Shown piece after piece: positions 33,732 to 45,321 of a stretch of 64,000 bases of DNA. Every line of letters begins with the position of its first letter. Within the stretch, counting starts at the first letter, position 1. The translations under genes were made by a program, and so were the position numbers. The DNA comes from Inonotus obliquus (taxonomy: Eukaryota; Basidiomycota; Agaricomycetes; Hymenochaetales; Hymenochaetaceae). Location: contig JAJHTX010000005.1 of the NCBI GenBank assembly GCA_032164295.1, forward strand, positions 930,001-994,000. Direction: 5' to 3'. Below the pieces are notes generated by a model, which was given only the letters and a program-made list of their open reading frames with translations, searched no databases and was not told where the DNA came from.

Positions 33732-35348
33732 TGCCTTCTATTTGTCGCCTTCCCTGACATGGATGTTGTAATATCTCTATCTGACGTCAAGCTTTGTGAT
33801 AAACTGTGCTATTTTTACTTTGTCAACAAGTTCGCCAATAAGTGGTAATAGGTATTTGTTCTTTACTATACCCTCATTAAGCTTCCTATAGTCTTGGATA
33901 GCTTGTAGCAATCTGTCAGCCTTCTTGATGAAGAAGAAGGGGGATGCTATTGGCGATAATGATTCGGTTTTTGTTGATAAAGGTATATAGTTTCTTATGC
34001 TCCTTCATGTTCAGTAGATATACCTTGCAATCAGAGGGCTTAAAGTCCGGTTCAAGATTGATGATGTGGTCCCATACTCTGTGCTCAGGTAACCTCTCAA
34101 AGTTTTTCTTCACTGAAGACGTTGGCATGATCATCCAGGTATGTCGGCCATGATGACTGTCTGTGCTGAGGGATAACATGTCGAGCTTTCTGGATGTTGT
34201 GCTGTTTACATGATTTTGGACAGCTATCAAAGTCAATGCATCCACGCTTCCAATCAATTGATGGATTATGTTTACTCAGCCACAAATATCCTAGGAACAG
34301 ATTTGACATTGATATGGTAAGAATGGGTAGACGTATTCATTCTTCATGGTTCTCGATTTAAAGATTAAGTTTGACATAGTGCATCATCTTGCCTCCTTCG
34401 ATTATTGTCCCATCAGCATTCATGACATTCATTGGGTGCAGAAGTTCTAACATTGGGATCTGATATTGCTTGACAAAACCTGCATTGACATATGAGTCTG
34501 TGCATCCTGAGTCGATTAACACATATGCATCCAATGTTCTTCCATTATCCAGGATCAGGTTGACATATAAGTCCAGCTCATGTCAGACTTTCATCTTATT
34601 TTCCTCTTCCATATTTCTAGCAACTGAGCCTTTGACGAGTTTGTCAAGGAGAAACCCAAAGTCATCATTGTCGAATTCATTTTCTTTAAACTGTTCGCTT
34701 TGGGTTTGATTTTTAAATTCATCAATCTTATTTACAGACGTCTCATTTAATAGTGTTACATCTGATGAATTATAAATATTTGGAGACCATAGCAAATCAT
34801 CTAAGAAATTTGAGCCAGAGACATTGATGTCATCTACTGGCTTTCTGAAAAATTCTCATTGTCAGGATTACTTTCATTGACGACTTCTACTTCTTCCACC
34901 CAACGCGCTGCTGCTGACGCTAAGTCTGCTTCCGCAAATAACTTGTTGCAGAGCAGTTTCTTCATCTTATCAGAGAGTTCTGTGATGATTGTGCAGACAG
35001 CTTGCAGAGTTTTTGGCATGGGGCACTTTCTAGCAATGTGGCCAAGCTTGCCACAATTGAAGCATCTTCTTTCATGTCAAAGATGTTGAAGGGTCACCTG
35101 CATCAGCTCGCCCTGTCCACCGAACATGATGTCTGTCAAGTCCTTCTTGTCATCATGCGACAGGTCGAATAGTGCCAGTTGTTGTGGCTCCAGCTGGAAG
35201 GTTTGTCAATGTGGAGGTGGTTGTGTTGGTGTGTTCTGTCACCTTAGCTGATGAACTTCTTGCTCCTTTGTGTTAAAGGAAATGGCATATGCCTTTATCT
35301 GGTTGTATGTCATTGGGGTAGTAGGGAGATGGATTATAACTGTCGCGA
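33732..35348 (-). pseudogene. gag-pol: gypsy-2 gag C-terminus, protease and RT start
   Basis: The minus strand holds a CCHC zinc knuckle CFNCGKLGHIARKC (about 35025-35070) and the gag end FSESQ-stop at 34834. In the -1 frame FFRKPVDDINVSG opens pol. The protease motif is LIDSGCTDSYV (about 34495-34530). RT begins with DHIINLEPDFKPSDCKVY and PLPLI-like remnants. Several stops and frameshifts, for example at 34257 and 34583, make it non-functional. The left end joins the RT piece at 20388-20445; the right end joins gag at 36746. Confidence 0.88.
34846..34856 (-). promoter_or_regulatory. candidate -1 gag/pol frameshift site, gypsy-2
   Basis: AATTTTTCAGA on the minus strand, seven codons before the gag stop TAG. 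A one-base back-slip changes FSESQ-stop into FFRKPVDD and enters pol, as in gypsy-1. Confidence 0.5.
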
Positions 35349-36741
35349 TGAAGAGAACTACATGCGGCTGAGCTCAGTATCAAGCCCAGTATCCCATTCT
35401 ACGCTTACCTTATGCTATAGTTCAGTCCCATCTATACCTTTTAGAAGCCACCAGCACACTCAAGGAAACTGTTTGTTCTATTTCTTAAGATACCAAATGC
35501 TGAGAGTACTGGTACCAAGCGCCAAGAAACCCGGTACTGAGAGTTCCAAGTGCCGAGAAACTTGGTACCAAGACAATTTGATAATTTGATATATTCTCAT
35601 GATATAGATTAGATGTCTCTCTCTCTGGTATTCACTTCTGATGGTTGGACCATGCATGCTGGTTCTTTGAAGAAGCTCAGGTTCAGTATTCAATAAGGTT
35701 TTCGGGTCTGGTACCACCTGAAATGTGTTGGTATCAATCGATGGAGGTGCAGATCTCTTGTCATGAGGACTTTTTATCTAGGGGTACTATGTGCTACATT
35801 TTCATTGGTATCTTGTCCTACCTAACCCTTTCTTGTTGTCCCCCTGATGGCTCTGCTGTATTCATTCTTCTTATGACATTTTTCTTCAGCCTTTTCTATA
35901 TTTCAATTTCCCTTTCTACTTTCTCCTTTTAGAATTATGAGCTAACTACAGAACAGTAGTATGAATATCTCCTCCTGTATGTAGTAGCTCTCCAGGTAAT
36001 CTTAGGAGCTAGCCTCTAGTGTAAGAGCTCAGGTTTCCTCACCCCCTCTTAGTCTCATCTCAGTCTCGTCTCAGCTTCGTCTTGAGTTTTGTCCCAGTCC
36101 TGTCTCAGTCCTGTCTCAAGTGAACCTCAGGAGTTAGCCTCCCATGCGAGAGCTCAGGTTTACTTTCCAGCACAGTCGACACCTCTCAGCCACCAGTCTA
36201 TCTCACTCAGTTCCTTGCTATACCACCCCATGCTAGCTGTTTTCTTGCAGTACCAACCTGTACCAATGTTTTTCCTACGGTACTGACCTATTGTTATCCT
36301 ACATGTTCTGCATATCATCCTCTTGTTTCTGTACTGATCTTCTTGTTTGACAACATATCTCTATGTACCAGCCCCTTTGTTTCTGTACCAACCTGTACCA
36401 AGGTTTTTCCCATGGTACTGACCTTTTGTTATCCTTTGTATTCTGCACATCACCCTTTTGTTTCTGTACTGACCTTTGTGCTTGACTACATTTCTCCACG
36501 TACCGACCTCTTTGTTTCTGTACTGACCTGTACTGAGGTTTTTTCCACATTCTAACCTACTCTTTTCATACCAGAGTCTTATACCCTTCATTTCTGGCCC
36601 ATCTATTAACTCCCCCTTTTCATAGACAACAAGTACCGTAACCATCCGGGTTAAGTACCAGCACGTATTAGCCCTCCCCCACTTAAAACCATACACCTCT
36701 TGTCTTGGTATTTTGGTACTGAACACAATCTCGCACATTTA
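35349..36741 (-). repeat. family A solo LTR in gypsy-2 gag
   Basis: Starts TGAAGAGAAC and ends TCGCACATTTA, with a perfect target duplication GCGA (35345-35348, 36742-36745). It is 1393 bp, longer than the array LTRs because the region of GTTTTTCCCA and GGTACTGACC repeats (36260-36545) is expanded. Removing it joins LCKEV with ATVIIHLPTTP in gag. Confidence 0.9.
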
Positions 36742-36745
36742 GCGA

Positions 36746-37911
36746 CTTCTTTACAGAGAGCCTTTTTCAGCTGTGGTAATATGACATTGACATTACTCAT
36801 TGTGATGCCAGCTTGACTCATTGTGATCTCGAAGTTGGCAAGGAAAACACTGGCATTAATGTTTCCTTGACACATCTCCAACCATCGGGTATATGCCCAA
36901 TCCTTCTCTCTTGGGTTCTTAAAGGACTGGTCAAGTTTTTCAAGAAATTTGTCGAAGGTGTCGACAATTTAGTTACAGTGCTCTGAGCAGATAGTGCCAC
37001 TGCGACAAGGGCGGTAAAGTCTTGGAGTTGTTGTGGAGCGAGCAACGACATTGTAGTTTGAGAGTTTGATGAGGTTTGCATCAGTCCAAATGCAGTCAAC
37101 ATTGATGGTAAGGATGACGACAGGGGAGCAGAAGATTGAGGAGACAGAGTGGCTGTGGAGGTCAATACGGCCGAAGCTTTTAGCTTCCACTTGAATATGG
37201 TCTTCTTCTCTTTGTCAGACCATGACATCTACAACTTATGTACGTCTGACCACCAAGAAGCAACCTTGACGATGTCCTTATTTGTTATAGTAACTTCATC
37301 CTGGTTGTTTACGACAGCTCTGTATGGGAGTGCAGCTAGCTGTTCCGGTATTAGAGGCACTTTGTTAATGTCAATGGGTCAACAGCATCCACAATTATAT
37401 ATGCAAATCATTGGTACCCAAGTGATAAGGGCACAATGAAAGTGACCTGGGTCGTTGAAGTAAATGCCAACATCGAAAGGAACTAAGTGATCGTTATCAT
37501 TGAGGTAGTAGCCGACAATAGTGTAGGTGGGATAAAACTCGAGAAACCCGATATACTTGCGGAGGGAACACGGTACACTGGATATGCAATGTTGATCAAC
37601 TTAACACTCAGATAATATGTGTATTCTCATGTCATCTCAGAAGGTTCAGCAACACTTCGAGGGACAACTTTCTAACAATAAGTAACCACTAGGCACTACT
37701 GGGCTTTCTTGTCGCAAGTGACAACTGATGGTAGCGCTGTCAGAGAGCAGTGTCTAGTCAACATTAAGCAAGGACATGAGATGACACTTCACTGGCAGAA
37801 GATATATGTTTGTCTCAGAGGTTCCATGACTATCCACTAACCGACATTGACAATGAAAGAAACAGAGGTGGAGCAGATAATATTAGAAACACGTACGAGT
37901 TAGTTGTTTTA
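36746..37911 (-). pseudogene. gag: gypsy-2 gag N-terminal and central part, with leader
   Basis: The minus strand reads FLKNLTSP or, in the shifted frame, KNPREKDWAYTRWLEMCQGN and ANFEITMSQAGITMSN, a Gag core. Upstream lies a Ser/Thr/Pro/Gln-rich N-terminus (MSWSDKEKKTIFKWKLKASA from 37228). The rest to 37911 is leader with no clear frame. It ends at the TA (37910-37911) where the composite element is inserted and resumes at 47310. Confidence 0.75.
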
Positions 37912-38700
37912 CAGCTATTTGCAAAAATATTGGCAGTTGAGCCTTCACGTGCTTTTTTTGACACACATCGTGCTCTCAGCACTCAAAAACGCACTGTTGC
38001 ATCAATTTCTTGGTCAATACTGCATGTATGGACATGATACCAGCACCAAAACAATCTCCTCAAAGATGCACTTCTGGTAATACTAATATGTTGTGGAACA
38101 AATGCATACATACCCCGGTGGACAAGACGACATTTCTACTAGTGCTGATCATCACATTATTCCATGCACACAGTATGCGCCCTAGAACAATGAATACAGC
38201 ACGTAAATTCTTCATTCAAAAACCAAAAAACTCTCCTCAAAAATGTGCTTCTGGTAATACCAATATGTTGTAGAATGAACACACACATGCCCTGGTGGAA
38301 AAGAGAACATTCTCACTTGTTCCTATTATCACTTCATCTTGACTGTCCTATATTCTAACATAACCCTACAACATCTGCTTTCTTGGCCTATCTGTTACAT
38401 CAACAGCTCTGCCCTAGCCTAAGATAGAAAGCTGGACTAAGTAGGGTGCATGCGGTTGGTAAAATTAGGTGTGATACTCTAGGACAGCGATGACAATGGG
38501 ACTAGTAATGCGATAATGTGAAGTTGTTAGTTGGCTTACACATTTTCTTTGCAGCTAGCTGTCCTGTCGCTTGCTGCTGCACAACAAAAGAGGAGCGATG
38601 GCAGGACCACATGAAGAATGACACTCGGCAGAGGTTGTAGAATAAGCGAGGGTATTGCATAAGTGATGGATGAGTGTGATAATTAAATGTGTGCCAGATA

Positions 38701-39674
38701 CAGCCGGGTATCAAAAGTGACCATCACCTCACATGACACCTCATTTCGCTCTGTAATGCTCACATTTTTTGACACCAGGCAGGAAAAACACCATCATTTT
38801 ACGCCCAACTTTTTGTAGATAGCAATAAAAGAGAATAGTAACTTCTAATATTTGTAGATTCTATGTCAATATTCAATTGTAAATATATAATAATCAGGCA
38901 TAATTTCCGAGACCTCATAATTAGTTCAGTGTCAATACCTGCCTTTTCTGTATGGTGTATTAATATAATTGAGAAGCCTCTCGCTCTAATAAATGTACCA
39001 TGATACAGAGTATATATAGTGATACTCAAGTATCTAAAGTATGGGTGTTCCAGGTTTACTTTGTAAAATAAATGGCTGACAGTGACTAGTATAGAATTGG
39101 GTGATTTTGTAACAAGACCGTACTTCAGCTCTTTTCTCAAAATGAGCATAATCCTCTCCAAAGCACCAGATACAGAAAGTTAATGCTAATTTGAAATGTC
39201 CTGGGCAATTTGTGGAGGATTATACCAAGAAACACACCTCTAGCACCAGATTAGTTTTGCTCACCTTGATTTTAAGAGGTAAGACGAGTGCAACAATATC
39301 AATTTAGTGAAAGCACATATCATCTTGGAGATGGCATAGAAATATGCCTATTAGCTCTTTGAATAAGTTACAGCTACTTCGAAGCGTGTCATTTTATTTG
39401 CTGGTGAATTATAAGTACAATAAAATAGTGCATATAGTCAGTGGTGCTTATTAAACTTTGTCACCTAGCATATAGGTAGAAACTACTATTTTAATTCAAG
39501 CATGTAAATTTTTGTACTAATCTATAATAAAGGCAAGATGATACAGAAAATAACAGAGAAAATTTGATGAGCAAAGGAGCAGTTGAAGCTAAGTTATGGT
39601 CAGCTGAATAAAGAGTCATGATCAACGCTGCGGCATGTTACATCAAAGTGATGGTCACTTTTGATATCCGGCTG
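38701..39674. mobile_element. MITE-2, 974-bp non-autonomous element
   Basis: Terminal inverted repeats (26 of 27 bases match) start CAGCCGGGTATCAAAAGTGA. TA is duplicated (38699-38700, 39675-39676), and the empty site GCCAGATAGATAGC is present in copies 1-right and 3. A 120-residue minus frame (38799-39161) has no recognisable domain. Confidence 0.92.
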
Positions 39675-39754
39675 TAGATAGCAAGATGTGTCAATAGTAC
39701 ATCTTGCTCTTACTCCCATCTTCTAACAACTTGTATGGCCTGACGTTGTCGCAG

Positions 39755-40702
39755 AATTTCCAATGACTTGAGAGAATGCATCATAAGAATCTATTGAAGT
39801 GGGATTCATGTTATGCAGCTTTCACAGTGGATGGAAATTTTGGAACGTACAATGTTCAGAATTATCAGTAGTTCAATCATAATGAGACTATGCCAATGGA
39901 GGTTCTGGTAAACCACAGAAGGCCTAGGGTTCTGGATTATGTCAACACAGAGACAAGTTATCACTCTGAGTGCTCAACGTGTAGCCTCTCATACATAGTG
40001 CATAGTTCCTAATCAGTTCATTGGTAAACTGAAACAACCTCTATTTGAATGAACTGAAGGGAATTTTGCAAGAGAGACAAGAGAAAGACATTTCAGACTC
40101 AACTATATACAGGGCATTGAGGCACACAGACTTCAGGCTGAAGAAAGTAATCGCTCTGTCCACTTGTTTAGGTGGTGCAGGATATGCTAACACAATGCAT
40201 CTCAGCTCTCAAAGGTTGCTCTGGAATGGAGCAAAATACAGTGCGCACATTATCAGGTGCGAATTGGAACTCATTACACATCTGAGCAGCTGGTGTTTGT
40301 GGATGAAAGCGCATGTGATTGCTGGACTTTATATTTGAAATCAAGCATGGGCGCTTGAAGGCAAACGAGCTTGTCAGAAGCACTTCTTCACAAGAGGAAA
40401 GTGGTGTGTCAATGCCCTGGATTCTTCACAGACCACCTGGTCTATCAAATGAATACAGGTATTCCTTGCTACCCACTATCACTCTTGATGGGGTGGTTGA
40501 CTGTGTGGTCATTGAAAATGCGTTCAATGCAAATCTCTTTGCAGAGTTCATTGCTGGTCTTTTGGATAAAATGAACCCATTCTCCACACCAAGGTCCATG
40601 ATCGTTATGGACAACTGTTCTAATACACAAGGCTCCTGCAATTTGTCAACTCATAGAGTCCAGGTCGGCTTCCTCCTTGTCATCTACCTATTGTTGTGCT
40701 AA
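39755..40702 (+). pseudogene. Tc1/mariner-like transposase, left copy, truncated
   Basis: The N-terminal helix-turn-helix part (SNDLRECIIRIY, GRPRVLDYVDTE-like) is broken by stops. ELKGILQERQEKDISDSTIY follows from 40045, then FVDESACD with the first catalytic Asp (about 40300-40325). LLPTITLDGVVDCVVIENAF and VMDNCS carry the second Asp near 40605. The third catalytic residue region (PYLPDFNSIELAF in the other copies) is missing. Frameshifts near 40340 and 40640 are evident. After 40702 a short degenerate repeat of the IENAF region occurs. Confidence 0.8.
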
Positions 40703-41267
40703 CTTGACTGTGTGATCATCAAATATGCATTTGGCGCGAGCCTTTGCAGAGTTTGTTGTTAAAAGAGACCAGAAGTTTGTATCATCATCATTTACTGTAT
40801 TTTGCAACTGATTCTTTACTTGTACTAGTCTAGTATCTACCTTTCCTTTAAATTCTACCAATGTCTTTCTTTGTAAAGTAGAGGACAGAAGTAGCTAGCC
40901 CATGACTGACCTATACACTATCCTGTTCTGCTATTGTAAGTATATCTGACATGGATAGTTGCACAAATACTGGATCAACCCATATATAACTGTTCTTTTT
41001 TAGCATATCTGAAAGTTCTATATAATTGCATTTATCTCAGCCTCATTCTGTGTCATCCTCGCAAGTTTTCAACCAGACATCAACCAGAGGGTAGCTTTAA
41101 AACTCAGATACTGGTGATACTGATAGTTGTCTATACTTCTTGGGTGGACCATGCAGTTCCCTTGAAGACAAACAATGATTGTGCTCATTCTAATGGCAGT
41201 GATGTGTTAAGTATGATTGGCAGTGACTGTGACAGCAATGTCTATAGGACTCGGGTGAATGATAGTT

Positions 41268-41764
41268 TCAATGTCGGTGACTTCTCTGGGATCTGCTCCT
41301 CCCCCATCTTCCTTTGCAGGTTGATTCATTGCTGCTACTAGAGGATGATCCAGATTTTTTCCAATCCTTTTCTAGTTTGTAGAATTCCTGTTCACATCCT
41401 GGCTCATCATCAAAATCCTGATTACTAGAGGTACGTGGCACTTCCCTTCTTGTCAGTTTTGAATAGTCCAGTAACTTGAGTTGACTAGGGACCTCTCTGG
41501 ACATTACACCCGATGTATCTGCCAACTTCATATATTGTTAGTGTGCCATTAGATAAAGTGTTGAACTTTTGGACTCACAATCATTCGAGCATGATCAGTA
41601 TAATGTGCCACGTTATAGCAAATATGCCTGCCATCATTGCAGACAAAGCAAACATTCTGCGAGTGCTCATTACATACAAGGTTCCTTCTGATTTCCTGTA
41701 TGGTGGAGCCAAGGACCTCCTCCGAACTCATCTTCTTTTGCTGATTTGTACTTAGAACAGTCAA
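41268..41764 (-). CDS. cargo gene Z: small Cys/His protein, hypothetical
   Basis: The minus strand opens with MSSEEVLGSTIQEIRRN (ATG at 41731; an in-frame ATG also at 41764). Next come LVCNEHSQNVCFVCNDGRH and YTDHARMIV, whose C..H...C..C..H spacing suggests a small zinc-binding motif. A GTGAGT at about 41586 looks like an intron donor; DTSGVMSREVPSQLKLLDYS follows and ends in a Ser-rich, basic tail (41268). I could not place the acceptor in frame. Fungal hypothetical proteins with similar C..H...C...GxH motifs exist to my memory; no function is known to me. Confidence 0.4.
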
Positions 41765-41902
41765 AGTTGGCTTGATTGTATTTGTTGTGGAGTTGGAACA
41801 TTTCAGACCATCCTAGGTAATGGATAACATATCAGACACACACAGCAGCTTCATATAATATAGAAAATCACTATTTCATTATTTATGTTGTGAAATACAA
41901 CC

Positions 41903-42726
41903 TCACACATAACATTTAGCTTTTTTTTTCTTTTTCTGATCTGCAATATACTCCCCTATTTCTCTAGTCAGTTCATCGAGCTCTTCCTTTGAGTTGAGAT
42001 AACATGGTGTCACCTTCTGGGCAGCAGTTTGTTTGAGCTATGGAGCGATGTAACCAAGTGAAATAGAAGCATAGTGGTGCTGAAGGATTTCTGCAATGTT
42101 CCTGCAAACATCATACAGTGTATCAAATGAACCAATGTTCAACCTTTGTAAACTACGACCATTGTTGACAAGTGCTATAAAAGGAGCATGCTGCTTCAAG
42201 ACATCATTGGCAGGCCGGCGACCAGCTTGGATAGGTGTGGATGTCACAATATTATCCCCATCACCTGTAAAATTGCTAAATCATCAGAACACACCTCTAA
42301 ACCGGCTCGCACATACCAGGTAGAAGTTCCGAATCAGAGGAGACCACCAATTTATCTTGATAAGTAGGATCTATTTCTTCAACTATATTTGCAATATCTT
42401 GCTGCAATGGTTCGTCTTGCTCTTCATCTTCTTCATAGATGAGAGTAAGATCATGACGAGATGTTTTTACCTGTGGTTCAGCCTGCTAAATAAAATGCGT
42501 AAAAATACATTTACAAACTGATAAATGTCCACACATCTTTCATGAGCTTTTCAATAGGTTTTTGAGTACGACCGTATTGAGGCCTGGGCACGTACTTACG
42601 TTAGGCCTCAGTACCCTTTTCTTTCACTAATGTGGACTTGGTTGAAGGTGTCCTTGTTACCTACACCGGCCTGTGCTGGTGGGTTGCAGGGGCCTCTGTT
42701 GTCAATTTTTTTCTGCCATAGGGCAT
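41903..42726 (-). pseudogene. cargo gene Y: hypothetical, three C-to-T nonsense codons
   Basis: The start MPYGRKKLTTEAPATHQ at 42726 is followed by KSTLVKEKGTEA, RKYVPRPQYGRTQKPIEKLM, an acidic LIYEEDEEQDEPLQQD, then TPIQAGRRPANDVLKQHA and IGSFDTLYDVCRNIAEILQ. It ends in a Lys-rich tail with a TGA at 41903-41905. Two short introns are likely (about 42490-42540 and 42265-42315). In-frame TAG or TAA codons after HRPV, after TEA and after YIAP are each one C-to-T step from Gln. Not recognised. It diverges from gene X across about 580 bp that should hold both promoters. Confidence 0.5.
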
Positions 42727-43306
42727 CGCAATGGTTGGAAACAAAGGTGGTTTTTTTTTCTTCCATTTTAGAAATTGAATGACAAAATGAGTGAATGTTC
42801 TATACTTCAAAATAAGGCATCTCTTTATGTATTTCTCAATTTCTGTGTGCATCTCTTCGATAAGGTACCCTTTACATATCACTCAATTTCTGCACGCACC
42901 CACCTTTCCGTAATCTACTATTCAAGAGCACTTTCTGGCAAAAATTAAGATGTGCCTGTGCTAAGCACAAGAGGCTCATGGGATGGGAAAAATATTCCCA
43001 CGATAAAACAATACAAACAGGAGATAAGCCACACTGTGTTAACTTATTCTCCATCCATCATTACGAGTTAAGGGTACATCAGTTCTCATCACCCTTCAAG
43101 TTTGTGGGCCCCCTCTCTAGACAGTAGTAGTCATGCTAATTACCAGTATAGTGAGTGCATTACAGAAACAGGAACAGTATCATTTGCAGGAAGGAGCCAA
43201 TATAGGTATGAACACTACTATCTTTCCCAGTGGCAACATAGCTGATGCTTGATTAACAGATATACAATCTGGAGAAGAGGCTGCAGAGAGTGATTAGAGT
43301 CTTCAG

Positions 43307-45157
43307 ATGGCTGTCACAAAGTCCAGAGACTCAATAAAGACAAACAGTTTAGACTGTAGATATCTCAGCCACCTTCCTAGTCAAGTACCAGTTTCTGACA
43401 GTATCACAGCTGATAATACAAAGGAAACAAAAGGAGAAGTTTGTGACTCCCTGGAAATACTACACAAGAAGGGCACGAATGATGAAGAAGTGACATCTAA
43501 ACTCCTCAGTTCAGTAAGCAAGCTAATCATGAAAATAGACAAAGATAAGAGGATGCAGAGAGAGAACAAGAAAAAGTTGGACGAGTTAAAGTTGAGAATG
43601 GGAGAATGCCACATGAACTTGCAGAACAGTGTAGGCAATCTGGATGCGAGCGTATTTGGAAATGTAAGTTGTGTGTAACAATGTGAAGAGTATAAATCTG
43701 CTGATAGCCCCTTTTCAGCTGGATACAGCCCAGGTTGATTACATATTGTATCGGGACTACACTGTCCATACAGTGCGCTGTATTTACAATGCGGCATGCG
43801 CAGCCTTTGCCCTAATACAGCCTGCAGAAGACACTGTCAATCTACTACAAGAGGTAATTCTGCAAAGAAGGCTTGACCAATCTATGTTTCTTGTAAAATT
43901 GCATCAATGCTTCTTCAAACTGAAGGCATCCTCAAATGCAGAAGACAGATACATGCCAGTATCGAAGCGGAAGGACACGGGGACTCCATGGAGCATTTTA
44001 TCTACTGAGAGGATTGCTGGACAGCAACCATCCCATGATCAGCTTTTGGAATTTTTGATATACGTGACTCAGGATGCTACCTGTGAATACCAGACACAGC
44101 TAGGAGGGCTTAGGTCTGAACTGGAGAAGCTGGAGGAAGATATTGTGCAGGCTCGAGGGTGTATAGCCAAGCAGCGAAAGCATTTTTGGGACTTTGCAAA
44201 ATTTGAAATCAATGACAATGAGGTCTCAAGCACTTTTGGTATCTTTGAACATGCCAGATCCCCTAACGAGTCACTTGAGTCGCTTCTTGCATAAGCAAAA
44301 GAACAGACCAAATGCAAATTGAATGCTAAATGGAAGAAGCAGGCATGGTATGCAGCTGACAGATACAATTTTTATATGGCGCAAGAGCAGGCATTGCTTG
44401 CTTTCTAAACATCAAAGCAGCAACTTCTGTAAAACATGGAAACTCTTTCTTACTTCTCGAAACGGGGCGCGGCAATCTTGAATGATTGCAACGTCTAGGG
44501 TTACTTCCTGGATGCGAGGACTAAAGGTCACTTCGATGCCTCTAAGAATGCTAGTCTCTTCAGAACTCCAGGAAATCTTGCCATCCATCTGCCATATTAT
44601 CCCGAGAGGGTCCAGGGTGCTATACCGAGGCTTAACGAGAGGGCTTCTCAGCCTTTATGCCGCTATACAGAAATGCTAATTTTAAAACAAAAGATGCTCT
44701 GGAGAATCTGAAAAAACTGCACGTTGTGTTCACTGAAACCCGACCAACAACAGTGTACAACGACCTCTTTTCCCCACCTGAAGGCTATCCTTGGCATCAT
44801 TTGCCGCAGGATCAGGATGGCCTACTGACAAGTATACCCCCCCCTCTGGAATGTAAAAATTTGTCAAAATTGCTCAAGGACCTTCCGAAAGTCGAAATGA
44901 GGTTATTTGATAAAAGAAAATATGGATCCCCTACAGTTGGTCCATCTGCACCATCTGCGCCATCTACATCATTCATGCCATCTGCGTTATCTGTGCCATC
45001 TATGCGGGCAAGCTTCACAAACAGGTTCGCTTTACTTACTCTCAACAATGAAGTGAAGTTTAGTGAGTCTAATGGTGGTCCCAACATTGATCAGTCTCAG
45101 CAGCAGAGAAAGAAATCTCTCTTAGCAAAAATCAGTATGAAGGGGAAGGGTTCATGA
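43307..45157 (+). pseudogene. cargo gene X: coiled-coil protein of unknown function, broken
   Basis: Exon 1 (43307-43663) is hydrophilic with a Lys/Glu-rich likely coiled coil (DKDKRMQRENKKKLDELKLR). A clean 55-bp intron, GTAAGT to CAG, lies at 43664-43718. Then come DYILYRDYTVHTVRCIYNAA, a likely second intron from 43853, WSILSTERIAGQQPSHDQ and a second coiled coil (LRSELEKLEEDIVQARG). TAA at 44292 interrupts SLESLLA from AKEQTKCKLNAKWKKQAWY. Further on GYFLDARTKGHFDASKNASL and HLPYYPERVQGAIPRLNERA sit after a TAG. A frame change then leads into 44657-45157 with DLFSPPEGYPWHHLP and a Pro-Ser-Ala 9-bp repeat tract. The stops look like CAA or CAG changes. I do not recognise the family. Confidence 0.55.
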
Positions 45158-45321
45158 ATATATGTATGAACATGATTTTTGCTAGGTCATACATTACTTA
45201 TTTATGTATTTCGTTTTCAAATTTAACCTATGCCTTTGTTCTTTGACAAATGGATAGAGCTCTTCCACTCAGTCTAAAATTATGAGAAAATTTCTATTAC
45301 AAGATATTGTATCCTGAGTGT

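Noticed and set aside
38799..39161. 120-codon frame inside MITE-2 as a transposase remnant
   Set aside because: No DDE or helix-turn-helix motif; AT-rich and not otherwise supported.
40703..40760. Second transposase start after the left transposase copy
   Set aside because: It is a degenerate repeat of the DCVVIENAF region with no continuation.
43307..45157. Gene X as a KDZ-type (Kyakuja-Dileera-Zisupton) transposase
   Set aside because: I considered it because such elements are common in agarics, but I see none of the motifs I would expect and the adjacent transposase is clearly Tc1/mariner-like.
43307..45157. Reassigned stop codons (TAA/TAG read as Gln)
   Set aside because: TGA for Arg occurs as well, and the host PAS gene and young gag frames use normal codes; simple C-to-T decay explains all of them.
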